Below, in pieces: positions 47,478-56,789 of a stretch of 64,000 bases of DNA. This DNA is from Pseudoduganella rivuli (GTDB taxonomy: Bacteria; Pseudomonadota; Gammaproteobacteria; Burkholderiales; Burkholderiaceae_D). The number at the start of each line of letters is the position of its first letter. Positions within the stretch are counted from its first letter, which is position 1. The notes under the pieces were generated by a model that was not told the origin of the DNA, made no database searches, and saw only the letters and a list, made by a program, of their open reading frames with translations. Position numbers and translations under genes: made by a program. The DNA is taken from the NCBI RefSeq assembly GCF_009674485.1, contig NZ_WKJJ01000002.1:450231-514230 (forward strand), in the 5' to 3' direction.

Positions 47478-48698
47478 ATGCTCAAGAAAGTCGACTCGTC
47501 CCAGCTGAAAGTGGGCATGTTCATCCATGATCTCAGTTGCGACTGGATGTCCCATCCGTTCATGCGCAACCGCTTCCTGCTCAGCAGCGAAGACGAGATC
47601 CGAAAGATCGTCCAGGCCGGCATCCACGACGTGGTGATCGACAGCGACAAAGGGCTGGACGTGCAGGACGCGCCCACGTTGCAGGAAGCGCAGGAAGCCA
47701 CCGAGCGGGAATTGACGGAGCTGGCGGCCAAGCCGGTGACGGTGATGCGCGTATCGCTGGGCGAGGAATTGTCGCGCGCGGCGCAAGTGCGCCACCAGGC
47801 GTCGTCGCTGGTGCGCAGCGTGATGGCGGACGCCCGCCTCGGCAAGGCCATCGAGATTGGCCAGGTGCAGCCCGTGGTGCAGAACATCACGGAATCCATC
47901 CTGCGCAATCCAGGCGCGCTGGTGGGCTTGTTGCGCATCAAGAACAAGGACGATTACACGTTCCTGCATTCGGTCAGCGTCTGCGCGCTGCTGGTGGCGT
48001 TCTGCAATTCGCGCGGGATGGCGCCGGAAGTCACGCGCCAGGCGGGCCTGGGCGGCCTGTTACACGATACGGGCAAGGCGCTGGTGCCGGACGACGTGTT
48101 GAACAAGCCGGCCGCGCTGACGGATGAAGAATTCGCCGTGATCCGCAAGCACCCGGAAGACGGCTACAACATCTTGAAGCAATCGCCGGAAATCAACGAT
48201 ATCGCGCTCGACATCACGCTGCATCACCATGAACGGTGCGACGGCAGCGGTTACCCGCACAAGCTGAGCGGCACGCAAATCAGCGAACTGGCGCAGATGG
48301 CGGCGATTGTCGACGTGTATGACGCCATCACGGCGGACCGCTGCTACCACAAGGGCATGTCGGCGGCCGCGGCGCTGCGCAAGATTTACGAGTGGAGCAA
48401 GTTCCACTTCAATCCGCAATATGCGCAGGAATTCATGCGCTGCGTGGGGATTTACCCGGTGGGGACGCTGGTGCTGCTGGAATCGGGCAGGCTGGGCGTG
48501 GTGGTGGAGCCGCACGAAACCAATTTGCTGGCGCCCAAGGTCAACGTGTTCTTCCACACCAAGCGCAACGCCTACATCAAGCCGGAAACCGTGGACTTGG
48601 CGCGCGGGATTGGGTTTGGCGGCGGCGACAAGATTGTCGGCCATGAGTCGGCCGCCAAGTGGAATGTGGATCCGATGCGTTTCCTGACGCTGGCCTGA
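47478..48698 (+). CDS. HD-GYP c-di-GMP phosphodiesterase
   Basis: 406 residues from the ATG at 47478 (MLKKVDSSQLKVGMFIHDLSCDW). The N-terminal ~130 residues match the DUF3391 domain that often precedes HD-GYP. The catalytic part has GGLLHDTGKALVPDDVLNKP and the family-defining HHHERCDGSGYPHKLSGTQI, all metal ligands intact. It should hydrolyse c-di-GMP to GMP. A diguanylate cyclase is encoded convergently 6 bp away and a Tad pilus locus follows, so it may influence surface attachment. Confidence 0.93.
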   Translation: MLKKVDSSQLKVGMFIHDLSCDWMSHPFMRNRFLLSSEDEIRKIVQAGIHDVVIDSDKGLDVQDAPTLQEAQEATERELTELAAKPVTVMRVSLGEELSRAAQVRHQASSLVRSVMADARLGKAIEIGQVQPVVQNITESILRNPGALVGLLRIKNKDDYTFLHSVSVCALLVAFCNSRGMAPEVTRQAGLGGLLHDTGKALVPDDVLNKPAALTDEEFAVIRKHPEDGYNILKQSPEINDIALDITLHHHERCDGSGYPHKLSGTQISELAQMAAIVDVYDAITADRCYHKGMSAAAALRKIYEWSKFHFNPQYAQEFMRCVGIYPVGTLVLLESGRLGVVVEPHETNLLAPKVNVFFHTKRNAYIKPETVDLARGIGFGGGDKIVGHESAAKWNVDPMRFLTLA

Positions 48699-48704
48699 CC
48701 CGGT

Positions 48705-49754
48705 TTAGAAGAATTCGGCTTCGTCGTTGGATTCGATAGCCTGCAGCAAGCCGCCGCTGACCAGCTCATCGTAGTGGCAAATCATATTGCGGCCATGGCT
48801 TTTCGCGTAGTACAGCGCCTGGTCCGCATGGCCGAGGATGATCACGGGTGCTTCATAGGCGCTGATGCTGACGTAGCCGATCGACACGGTGACTTTGCCC
48901 ACTTGCGGGAATTCATGCGTTTCCACGTTCATGCGGAAACGGTCGATGATGCGGCGGGCGTTTTCCTGCGTGGTCGAACGCAGCAGCACGACGAATTCCT
49001 CGCCGCCGAAACGGAATACGCGGTCTTGCGCGCGGAATGACGATTGCAGCAGGTTGGCGATCAGGATCAGCACTTCATCGCCATACAGGTGGCCGAACTT
49101 GTCGTTGACGTGCTTGAAATGGTCGACGTCCACCACGGCCAGCCATTGTTTTTCCTGGTCGGAGTGATGGCGGCGCTCTTCTTCGCCGGGCGGCAGCGCC
49201 AGCGCATCCTGTTCCGCGCTGCTGGCGGCCAGCATCTTGGCCAGCTGGTCGTCAAAGGTTTTGCGGTTCAGTAAGCCTGTCAGCGAGTCGCGCTCGCTGT
49301 AATCCAGCAGATTCTGGAAATTGCGGTACACGCTGACGATACCGCCCACGATGTGGATGGTTTCCGGCGTATACGGTGTGGGGTCGATGATTTCCAGGCA
49401 GGTATTGCATTTATCGCCCAGCCAGATCGGCAGCCACAGCGTATGGTTGCCTTCCGCATCGACTTGCTCGGCCGACGCTTCATGGCGGGCGATGCAGGCG
49501 GCCAGCGCCGTATAGCTGGACAACGCTTCACCGGCGCTGGCCGGGTCGGTTTGTTCTTCCATGCGGGCGGCTTTGCCGGCGCAAATGATGGCGCGGGAAC
49601 GGATGAAGGTCTGGCCCTTGACGGTGGTCAGGGTCAGCACGCGCGTCTGCTTGGCATTGGCAAGTTCTTGCACTGCCGAAATTACCGAAATGTCAAGCAT
49701 GGTGTGATCGCGGTGGCCAGTCATGTCCACCATGTGTTTCAGTAGGGAATCCAT
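48705..49754 (-). CDS. GGDEF diguanylate cyclase
   Basis: 349 residues from the ATG at 49754. The N-terminal ~165 residues form a GAF-like sensor with no clear ligand motif (TLTTVKGQTFIRSRAII ... LWLPIWLGDKCNTCLEII). The GGDEF domain has DSLTGLLNRKTFDDQ, DVDHFKHVNDKFGH and RFGGEEFVVLL with the inhibitory I-site RAQD five residues before GGEEF, so it should be active and product-inhibited. Cytoplasmic. Confidence 0.92.
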   Translation of the reverse strand: MDSLLKHMVDMTGHRDHTMLDISVISAVQELANAKQTRVLTLTTVKGQTFIRSRAIICAGKAARMEEQTDPASAGEALSSYTALAACIARHEASAEQVDAEGNHTLWLPIWLGDKCNTCLEIIDPTPYTPETIHIVGGIVSVYRNFQNLLDYSERDSLTGLLNRKTFDDQLAKMLAASSAEQDALALPPGEEERRHHSDQEKQWLAVVDVDHFKHVNDKFGHLYGDEVLILIANLLQSSFRAQDRVFRFGGEEFVVLLRSTTQENARRIIDRFRMNVETHEFPQVGKVTVSIGYVSISAYEAPVIILGHADQALYYAKSHGRNMICHYDELVSGGLLQAIESNDEAEFF

Positions 49755-50164
49755 CGTCGTTCTCTGATCACACACCCATAGCCTCAAGCATCATACCGAG
49801 AGCCCATCATAGCGAGTTTTACCGCAGCTGCAAGGCTCACAGTGCTTGAAAGCATGAGGCCTTTCCGAAAGACAGCTAAGCAGAATAATACCTTTTTGTC
49901 TTATAGGCAATTAAAGTCTGAGAATATCTGCTAAAACGCCACGATTTTACGCTGCCGGGTTCTGCCGGAGCGCCCGCCTGTGGAAAAAACGCGGCATTCG
50001 CTGCCTGGGCCCTGCGTTCTCACAGTGCAAAAAATTCCGTATGGAAAAAATTGCGCGTAGTCAACGCCGCTTGTACCGCCACGCCTATAGTGGTCTCAAT
50101 GGCGGCGGCATGGCTGCAGACAGGCTCCGCCAGGTTCCCTCAATCCTTCTGATAGGAGCACATC
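49755..50164. other. 410-bp gene-free region before the Tad operon
   Basis: No open frame with coding character is visible. The stretch is AT-richer than its surroundings (TTTTTGTCTTATAGGCAATTAAAG near 49892) and contains two TGGAAAAAA-type tracts (49981, 50043) and a TATAGT at 50086-50091 without a matching -35. It must hold the promoter of the pilus operon, but I cannot fix its position. Confidence 0.5.
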
Positions 50165-50344
50165 ATGCACTCACTTGTTGCAGCCGTCCGTAATTTTACC
50201 GGCGACGAAGAAGGCATTACCGCAATCGAATATGGCTTGATTGCGGCCCTGATCGTGGTGGCCATTTCCACCGCGCTGACCACGCTGGGGACCACCCTCA
50301 GTGGCAAGTTCGACACGATCAGGACGACCTTGACCGGCTCATAA
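50165..50344 (+). CDS. flp: Flp-family type IVb prepilin
   Basis: 59 residues, MHSLVAAVRNFTGDEEG then ITAIEYGLIAALIVVAIS: a short basic leader, the G/I prepilin cleavage point with Glu+5 and Tyr+6, and the hydrophobic helix of Flp pilins. After cleavage the mature subunit is about 42 residues. GGAG lies seven bases before the ATG. It is the first gene of the Tad operon and its processing enzyme is encoded next. Confidence 0.93.
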   Translation: MHSLVAAVRNFTGDEEGITAIEYGLIAALIVVAISTALTTLGTTLSGKFDTIRTTLTGS

Positions 50345-50391
50345 CCTGTAGCGCGCCGGTGCGGTTGGGCCGGCGCGCCTGGAGTGGCGCC

Positions 50392-50925
50392 ATGCTGAAC
50401 GCCTTTGAGTTTGCGCTGCTGTGGCTGGTATTGCAAGCCGCAGTCACGGACCTTGCCGTGCGCAAGATCCCCAACGTGCTGGTGCTGAGCGGTTTGCTGC
50501 TGGCGCTGGTGCTGCATGGCTGGCTGGGACCGGGTGGCGCCTGGCTGTCCGCCTGGCTGGCCGGCATGCTGACGGGTTTTTGCCTGTTCCTGCCGATGTA
50601 TATGGCCGGCGGCATGGCGGCGGGCGACGTCAAGCTGATGGCCATGGCGGGCGCGTTTGCCGGGCCCTCGCAGGCTTGCGCTATCGCGTTTGCCAGCATC
50701 CTGGCTGGCGGCCTGTTGGGCCTGGGGATGCTGGTCGCCAGTGGACGCTGGCGCCAGGGCCTGGCCAACGTCCGCCAGTTGCTGGTGGCGTGGATGCTGC
50801 GGCTGGCCGGTGTCCGCATGCCGCTGCCGGTCCTGGCCGGCGGCGCGTCAGTGGGCGGCATGCCGTACGGGGTGGCCGTGGCCGCCGGCACGGTCGTGAC
50901 TGTATGGTCGGCGCACGGCGTGTAG
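50392..50925 (+). CDS. cpaA: Prepilin peptidase of the Tad system
   Basis: 177 residues from the ATG at 50392 with GGAG seven bases ahead. Six hydrophobic segments and the two catalytic Asp: one in AAVTDLAVRKIPN, the other in MAAGDVKLMAMAGA. It is of the short TadV/CpaA type without methylase domain and cleaves the Flp leader in the inner membrane. Confidence 0.92.
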   Translation: MLNAFEFALLWLVLQAAVTDLAVRKIPNVLVLSGLLLALVLHGWLGPGGAWLSAWLAGMLTGFCLFLPMYMAGGMAAGDVKLMAMAGAFAGPSQACAIAFASILAGGLLGLGMLVASGRWRQGLANVRQLLVAWMLRLAGVRMPLPVLAGGASVGGMPYGVAVAAGTVVTVWSAHGV

Positions 50926-51021
50926 CGGGTTTGCCACGCTTGCCGCTAATCAATATCCACTCGGAATGCCAGGGCTAGTATCGCCTTTCCTATAGTTCAG
51001 CTCGCTTGAAAGAGGACCGCC

Positions 51022-52368
51022 ATGCTCGATATCGCCACCGTGCTGCCCGCCACCCGCACCGACGAGGATGAGCACACCCCCATCCTGCCGCCGCAGCCGC
51101 GCAATGTGCTGGAAACCGGGTTGGAATTGCAACTGATCGTGGAATTGATCGCCAAGGCGATTTTCACGGCGGGCCGCACGCATTTGCCGATCCTGGCCAC
51201 CAGGCTGCGGCTGTCCGTCAATGTGTTGCGCGAAGCGCTCGATTTCATGGTGGCGGAACAGTTGGCGGAAGTGGCGTGGCGGGGCGACGCCGATATCGAC
51301 GTGCAATACCAGTTGACGGGCATGGGACGCCAGCGCGCCGGCGTATGGCTGGAGCGGGCGCCGTACCAGGGACCGGCCCCCGTCACGCTGGAGGCTTACC
51401 GCGCGATGGCGTCGCGCCAGGCGGCGCGTCTGGCGCTGGGCGGCGTGACGGCGGACGAGGTCGACGCCGTGTTTGCCGATTGCTGCCTCGATCCGGTGGT
51501 GCACCGGCTGGCCGGCGCCGCCATGCATGCGGGCCGCTCGATCCTGTTGTATGGCCCGCCCGGCAGCGGCAAGAGCACGCTGGCGCGCAAGCTGGGCGGC
51601 TTGTTGCCGGGCGTCGTGCTGGTGCCGCACGCGGTGGCGGTGGGCCAGGAAATCGTGCAGATTTACGATGCGGCCATCCACCAGCCACCGACGCCCCTGG
51701 CGGGCGGCCGCCTGCCGCCGGAGCGGCGCAGCGGCGATGCGCGGTGGATGCTGTGCCAGCGGCCCGTGGTGCAACTGGGCGCGGAACTCGACGCGGCCAT
51801 GCTGGAATTGCGCCACGACGCTTTTTCCGGCTGCTACCAGGCGCCGGCCCATTGCAAGGCCAGCCACGGCCTCGTCATCGTCGATGACCTGGGCCGCCAG
51901 CGGATTGCCGCACCGGCGCTGCTGAACCGCTTTATCCAGCCGCTGGACGTCGGGCAGGACCAGCTGGCGCTGGCAGGCGGCTACCAGTTTTCCATGCCGT
52001 TCCACGCGATGCTGGTGTTTGCCACCAATCTGCCGCCGCAACGGTTGCTGGATCCGTCGGCGTTGCGCCGCCTGGGCTACAAGGTGCACGTCGGGGCGCT
52101 GTCGGAAGGCGCGTATTGCGCACTGTTCCGCAAGCAGTGCCGCGCCGCCAACGTGGCCGTGGACGAAGCGGCGCTGCGCCACCTGGTCGACGAACTGCAT
52201 GCTGGCAGCGGCCAGCCGCTATTGGCCAGCTATCCGCGCGAAATCCTGGCCCGGCTGGCCGACTTTGCCAGCTATGCGGGGCAGCCGCCGCAATTGACGG
52301 TGACGGCGCTGGAACAGGCGTGGTGCAGCATGTTCGCCGCGTCGTCGCCGGAAGGAGGACAGCCATGA
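51022..52368 (+). CDS. AAA+ ATPase with winged-helix-like N-terminus (Tad locus)
   Basis: 448 residues. Residues ~35-100 look like a winged helix (FTAGRTHLPILATRLRLSVNVLREALDFMVAEQLAEV), followed by GMGRQRAGVWLERAPYQGPAPV. The ATPase core has Walker A LLYGPPGSGKST, Walker B HGLVIVDDLGRQ and a sensor-like FATNLPPQRLLDP, MoxR-like in general form. It is not one of the canonical Tad components (TadA, TadZ) yet lies inside the operon: 96 bp after cpaA and overlapping cpaB by ATGA. A role in pilus assembly or its regulation is likely but undefined. Confidence 0.78.
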   Translation: MLDIATVLPATRTDEDEHTPILPPQPRNVLETGLELQLIVELIAKAIFTAGRTHLPILATRLRLSVNVLREALDFMVAEQLAEVAWRGDADIDVQYQLTGMGRQRAGVWLERAPYQGPAPVTLEAYRAMASRQAARLALGGVTADEVDAVFADCCLDPVVHRLAGAAMHAGRSILLYGPPGSGKSTLARKLGGLLPGVVLVPHAVAVGQEIVQIYDAAIHQPPTPLAGGRLPPERRSGDARWMLCQRPVVQLGAELDAAMLELRHDAFSGCYQAPAHCKASHGLVIVDDLGRQRIAAPALLNRFIQPLDVGQDQLALAGGYQFSMPFHAMLVFATNLPPQRLLDPSALRRLGYKVHVGALSEGAYCALFRKQCRAANVAVDEAALRHLVDELHAGSGQPLLASYPREILARLADFASYAGQPPQLTVTALEQAWCSMFAASSPEGGQP

Positions 52369-53216
52369 AACACCGGCGCGCATTGCTGATGCTGGGGCTG
52401 GCGATATTGCTGGGGTTTGCCGCGGTGTTGCTGGCGTCGCGCTGGCTGTTGCGGCAAACACCGGCCGCATCGGGCCGCATCGTGGTGGCGGCTACCGATG
52501 CCAGTCCGGGCCAGCGGCTGGCGCCGGACATGATCAAGCTGGCCGAGTGGCCGGTCGGCAGCCTGCCATCCGGTGCGCTGCGCGAACTGCGCAACCTGGA
52601 AGGACGGGTGCTGCGCCACCCGGTGCAGCGGGGGGAGCCGCTCAGCGAAGGCAAGCTGGCGCCGGCCGGCGCGTCCGGCGGCCTGTCGGCGCTGATTTCG
52701 GAAGGCAAGCGCGCCATCACGGTGCGCGTCAACGACGTGGTGGGGGTGGCGGGATTCGCATTGCCGGGCAATTTTGTCGACGTACTGGTGCACATGCAGA
52801 CCGATGCCGAAGGTCGCGCGGCGCAGCACGCCATTTCAAAAATCGTGCTGGAACGGATCCTGGTGCTGGCCGTGGCGCAGGAAGTGGGGCGCGACGACAC
52901 CAAGCCGCGCGTGGTCAATGCCGTCACCCTGGAAGTCACGCCGGCCCAGGCCGAACAGCTGGACCTGGCGCGCAGTGTTGGCGCGCTGTCGCTGGCGCTG
53001 CGCAACCAGGTCGACCCGCAGCCGGGCGTGACGGCCGGCGCCACCAAGTTGTCGCTGCTGGGTGTGCCGGAGACGCCGGCCGCCGCGCCGGCCGCACCGC
53101 CCGCAGCGCCCGCAGCGCCGCCGCGTCCGCGCGTGGCGCAGGCTGCCGCAAAGCCGGTGCAGCGCCAGTGCATCGCCGTCATCAACGGCGTACACAGCGG
53201 CCAGGAATGCTTTTAA
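52365..53216 (+). CDS. cpaB: Flp pilus assembly protein CpaB/RcpC
   Basis: 283 residues. An N-terminal signal anchor (ALLMLGLAILLGFAAVLLASRWLL), the SAF-type domain GRIVVAATDASPGQRLAPDMIKLAEWPVGSLPSGAL, and the RcpC domain (ITVRVNDVVGVAGFALPGNFVDVLVHMQ). A Pro/Ala linker and a C-terminal Cys pair end it. Periplasmic partner of the secretin. Coupled by ATGA to the ATPase gene and followed 9 bp later by the secretin gene. Confidence 0.92.
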   Translation: MKHRRALLMLGLAILLGFAAVLLASRWLLRQTPAASGRIVVAATDASPGQRLAPDMIKLAEWPVGSLPSGALRELRNLEGRVLRHPVQRGEPLSEGKLAPAGASGGLSALISEGKRAITVRVNDVVGVAGFALPGNFVDVLVHMQTDAEGRAAQHAISKIVLERILVLAVAQEVGRDDTKPRVVNAVTLEVTPAQAEQLDLARSVGALSLALRNQVDPQPGVTAGATKLSLLGVPETPAAAPAAPPAAPAAPPRPRVAQAAAKPVQRQCIAVINGVHSGQECF

Positions 53217-53225
53217 GGAGGAGCG

Positions 53226-54644
53226 ATGACCACCACGACTGGAGTGTTGCCGTCGAAGTTGCTGTTGCTGGCTGTGCTGGTGCCATTGCTGGCGGCGGCG
53301 CAGGATAACGACGGCGCCGGGCAGACGCGCAGCGGCGGCTTGCGTTGCCGCGGTGCCGCCGGGGCGCCGCTGCGGCTGCAACTACAGCCCGGCAAGTCCG
53401 CCATGCTGCCGCTGACGGGGCGGATAGCCGGCCGCAGCATCGGCAATCCGGGCGTGGCGCAGGCCGTGCTGGCGGCGCCCGATACGCTGTATGTGGCCGG
53501 GGTGGCGATCGGCAGCACCAACATGGTGGTGCAACTGGCCAGCGGCATATGCCAGCTGGTCGATATCGACGTGGCGCTCGATGCGGCCGGATTGCAGGGG
53601 GCGTTGGCGGCCCTGCTGCCGCAAGAGAAAGATGTGCGCGTCACGGCCGCCGCCGATTCGCTGGTGCTGAGCGGCACGGTGTCGGATGGCCCCACGCTGG
53701 CGCAGGTGGTGGAACTGGCGCACGCCTATGTGCGCCGCCCCGTGCCGCAACTGGCCACGCCGGGCGCGCCGCCTGCCGGAACAGCCGCAGCGGCGGCCGG
53801 CCCGGCGGAGACCGCGCAGGGGCCGCGCGTGGTCAACCTGCTGGCAGTGACGGCGCCGCAGCAAGTGATGCTGGAAGTGAAGATCGCGGAAGTGTCGAAG
53901 ACCTTGCTGGACAAGCTGGAAACCAGTGTGCTGTTGAAAACCGGCGGCAGCTGGACCGCCACCCTGCTGAGCAACTTCCTGTCCGGCGTGGCGAAAGGCC
54001 ATCTCGATCTCACCAGCAAGTCGGGCAAGGGCGTGATGATCGATGCGGAGCGCCAGGACAGCCTGGTGCGCATCCTGGCCGAACCGACCCTGGTGGCCGT
54101 CAGCGGCCAGGAAGGCAGCTTCCTGGCGGGCGGCAAAATCCTGATTCCCGTGGCGCAGGATGACCGCCGCGTGACCCTGGAAGAAAAGGAATTCGGCGTC
54201 GGCCTGCGTTTCACGCCCACTGTGCTGTCGGGCGGGCGCATCAACCTGAAAGTGGCGCCGGAAGTGTCGGAACTGTCGCGCGAAGGCGTCGGCATCCGCG
54301 CCGCCGGCCTGTCCGGCCCCGCGATCCTGCCGCTGGTGACCACGCGCCGCTCGTCGACCACCGTGCAACTGAACGATGGCCAGAGTTTCGCCATCGGCGG
54401 CTTGATCCGCAACAACCAGAACACCGATATCAAAGGCTTGCCGCTGCTGAGTGAAATACCGGTACTGGGGGCACTGTTCCGCAGCACGGATTTCCTGCAC
54501 GAGCGCACCGAACTGCTGTTCCTGATCACGGCCCGCCTGGTGCAACCGCAGCAGCCGGGCCAGGCGCTGCCGACCGGGGACATGGCGCCCCCCGGCCGCG
54601 CATCGTTATTCCTGGGCGCCCATCCCGCCGGAGGCCAGCCATGA
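53226..54644 (+). CDS. cpaC: Outer-membrane secretin CpaC/RcpA
   Basis: 472 residues with a signal peptide (KLLLLAVLVPLLAAAQ). The N-terminal periplasmic domain (LRLQLQPGKSAMLPLTGRIAGRSIGNPGVAQAVL) is followed by a BON-like segment and the secretin barrel domain with LAVTAPQQVMLEVKIAEV and the final block GLPLLSEIPVLGALFRSTDFLHERTELLFLITARLV. It forms the outer-membrane channel for the Flp pilus. Ends in a 4-nt overlap with the lipoprotein gene. Confidence 0.94.
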   Translation: MTTTTGVLPSKLLLLAVLVPLLAAAQDNDGAGQTRSGGLRCRGAAGAPLRLQLQPGKSAMLPLTGRIAGRSIGNPGVAQAVLAAPDTLYVAGVAIGSTNMVVQLASGICQLVDIDVALDAAGLQGALAALLPQEKDVRVTAAADSLVLSGTVSDGPTLAQVVELAHAYVRRPVPQLATPGAPPAGTAAAAAGPAETAQGPRVVNLLAVTAPQQVMLEVKIAEVSKTLLDKLETSVLLKTGGSWTATLLSNFLSGVAKGHLDLTSKSGKGVMIDAERQDSLVRILAEPTLVAVSGQEGSFLAGGKILIPVAQDDRRVTLEEKEFGVGLRFTPTVLSGGRINLKVAPEVSELSREGVGIRAAGLSGPAILPLVTTRRSSTTVQLNDGQSFAIGGLIRNNQNTDIKGLPLLSEIPVLGALFRSTDFLHERTELLFLITARLVQPQQPGQALPTGDMAPPGRASLFLGAHPAGGQP

Positions 54645-54925
54645 ACCCCGCTAACACCTTCGTATCGAAGCTGTTGCGTTACGCATTCCCGGGCCTGTTG
54701 CTGGCGGGCTGCGCATCGCCGCCGGCGACCGAGCCTCCGTTCGATTTCGGCGCGGCCTCGCGCGCCGCGTTTGCGCGCCAGGCCGTCGCCCTGCCATCGG
54801 CTGCGCCGGTGAGCGGCATCGATGGCGCGGCGGCGCTGTATACGCAGCAGGCTTATCGCAAAAGCTTTGCCGAGCGCCAGCCGCCGGCGCCGCCGCTGGT
54901 GATCGGCGTGGGAGCGCAAAAATGA
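54641..54925 (+). CDS. Small lipoprotein of the Tad operon
   Basis: 94 residues with lipobox LLLAGC (Cys ~24) and a short, Ala/Pro-rich mature part ending VIGVGAQK. It overlaps both neighbours by 4 nt. By position it could serve as pilotin or stabiliser of the secretin, comparable to RcpB/CpaD in other Tad loci, but there is no recognisable homology. Confidence 0.7.
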   Translation: MNPANTFVSKLLRYAFPGLLLAGCASPPATEPPFDFGAASRAAFARQAVALPSAAPVSGIDGAAALYTQQAYRKSFAERQPPAPPLVIGVGAQK

Positions 54926-56313
54926 CTGCCTTTGCACGGCGCCGCGGCTCCATTTCCATTGCTTTCGCGCTGATGCTGGCCAGCGTGCTGGCGTTTGCCG
55001 GGCTGGCGCTGGACATGGCGCAGCTATACAGCCGCAAGCAAGAGTTGCAGCAACTGGCTGACGCCGTTGCGCTGGCGGCGGCGCAATCACTGAATGGCAC
55101 GGCGGGCGGGATCGACAGCGCCGTGCAGAAGGCCGGGACGATCGCCGCTGGGTACCACTATGCCTACATCAAGCCGGTGGCATGGAACAGCAATGCGCTG
55201 TCGTTTGCCGCCAGTGCCGATGCGACGGGCAGTGAATGGCAGGACGTGGCCGGCGCCACCGCCAGTCCCGCTGGCTTGCGTTATGTGCGGGTCGATACCA
55301 GCAAGCTGGACGGCATCGGCGACGTGGCGACGCCGTTTTCCGCCGTGCTGGGCGCGGTGTACGCATCGGCCAGCATGGCCGCGCAGGCGGTGGCGGGCCG
55401 CAGCGGCGTCGAAGTGGCGCCGCTGGCGGTGTGCGCGATGAGCGCGACGCCCGACGCGGCGCGCGCCAATGGCCTGGGCGACACGGAATGGGTGCAATAC
55501 GGTTTCCGCCATGGCGTGAGCTATAACTTGCTGAACCTGAATCCCGCCATCGGCGCCACGACACCGGAATATTTCCTGGTCGCGCCGCAAGCCGGTTCCG
55601 CCGATACGTCCGACAGCAAGGTAGGCCCGTACCTGTGCAGCGGCAGCATGGCGCGCGATACCGTCACGGGCGCGACGGTGACGGTGGGCAGACCGGGCGC
55701 CTTCACCTTGAGCGGGCACCTGAATACGCGCTTCGACGTCTTTCCGGCGCCGTCGCCCTGCACCGCGCGCGGCACGCCGCCCGATACGAATATCAAGTCC
55801 TACGCGGTGCCGAACTGGATGGCGGCGCCGACTGCATCCCATGCGCAGCCGGGCGCCACCGGCGCGGGCCAGAAGCTTGACACGGTGGCCGACCGCACCG
55901 CCGCCGCTGCCACGACCACGGCCGCCAGTTATGGCGCGCTGTGGGTCTATGGCGGCGCCAAGCGCTTTGCCGGGGCGCATGATCCGATTGCCAAAGCCCA
56001 GTGGCAATACCTGTACCCGGTCGGCGGCGGCAGTACGCCGGCGGCGGCCGGCAACCTGGGCGTGTCGCCCTACCTGTCGCCTGCGCTGGGCCAGTCCGCC
56101 AGCCCGGTGAGGGCAGGGCGCAAGCTGCGCCGCCTGGTGTTCATCCCGCTGCTGGCCTGTCCCGTGGCGGCCGGCGCCAGCGCCCAGGCGCAGGTGCTGG
56201 CGGTGGCGCGCTTCCTGTTGACGGCGCCGGCCAGCGCCACCGCGGTCAGCGCCGAATTTGCCGGCGTGGTCAGCGAGCAGTCGCTGGGCGGCATGGTGGA
56301 GTTGTATCAATGA
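54922..56313 (+). CDS. TadG-like pilus assembly protein
   Basis: 463 residues. The start RRRGSISIAFALMLASVLAFAGLALDMAQLYSRKQELQQLADAVALAAAQ is the TadG signature helix of type IV pilin-like anchoring; the rest is a large, Thr/Ala/Gly-rich periplasmic domain without von Willebrand motif. It probably anchors the pilus machinery between membranes. ATGA overlaps at both ends. Confidence 0.87.
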   Translation: MTAFARRRGSISIAFALMLASVLAFAGLALDMAQLYSRKQELQQLADAVALAAAQSLNGTAGGIDSAVQKAGTIAAGYHYAYIKPVAWNSNALSFAASADATGSEWQDVAGATASPAGLRYVRVDTSKLDGIGDVATPFSAVLGAVYASASMAAQAVAGRSGVEVAPLAVCAMSATPDAARANGLGDTEWVQYGFRHGVSYNLLNLNPAIGATTPEYFLVAPQAGSADTSDSKVGPYLCSGSMARDTVTGATVTVGRPGAFTLSGHLNTRFDVFPAPSPCTARGTPPDTNIKSYAVPNWMAAPTASHAQPGATGAGQKLDTVADRTAAAATTTAASYGALWVYGGAKRFAGAHDPIAKAQWQYLYPVGGGSTPAAAGNLGVSPYLSPALGQSASPVRAGRKLRRLVFIPLLACPVAAGASAQAQVLAVARFLLTAPASATAVSAEFAGVVSEQSLGGMVELYQ

Positions 56314-56789
56314 CGCGCCGCGTTTTTCGTTGCGTTGCGCCCCGGCGCGCCCGGCGTGGCGTGGCGGCGATCGAACTGGCGCTGGTCCTGTGCGCCAGCG
56401 TGCTGCTGGCGCCTGCCTTGCTGTCGATCGGCACTGTGTTCCTGAACTACGTGGCGCTGCACAAGGCCGTGCACGAGGGGGCGCGCGCCATGGCCGCGTT
56501 GCCGCCGCAGGCGCTGGGCAACAATGCCGCCATTGTCCAGGCGCGGGCCGCGACCGCGGCCCTGGTGGTGGCGACGGCGCAGCAGGCCGGCCTGGCGACG
56601 CCGCTGACGGCGGACATTGTCTTTGTCGGTTGCGACGGCGTGATCTGCAACGCGTTGCCGGCATCGACCGTCACGGTGTCCGCGTCGGTCAATGTGCCGA
56701 TGCTGCCCGGCCTGTTCAGCACGGTGACCAGCGACACGCTGCAATTACAGGCGATACATACGATGCGCTATGGCTATGCGACCAATTGA
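56310..56789 (+). CDS. TadE-family pseudopilin (first)
   Basis: 159 residues from MTRRVFRCVAPRRARRGVAAIELALVLCASVLLAPALLSIG: a basic leader, then GVAAIE with the Glu+5 of TadE/TadF minor pseudopilins and a hydrophobic helix. The mature domain has two Cys (GCDGVIC). The frame extends upstream inside tadG but the ATG overlapping the tadG stop is the natural start. Confidence 0.87.
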   Translation: MTRRVFRCVAPRRARRGVAAIELALVLCASVLLAPALLSIGTVFLNYVALHKAVHEGARAMAALPPQALGNNAAIVQARAATAALVVATAQQAGLATPLTADIVFVGCDGVICNALPASTVTVSASVNVPMLPGLFSTVTSDTLQLQAIHTMRYGYATN

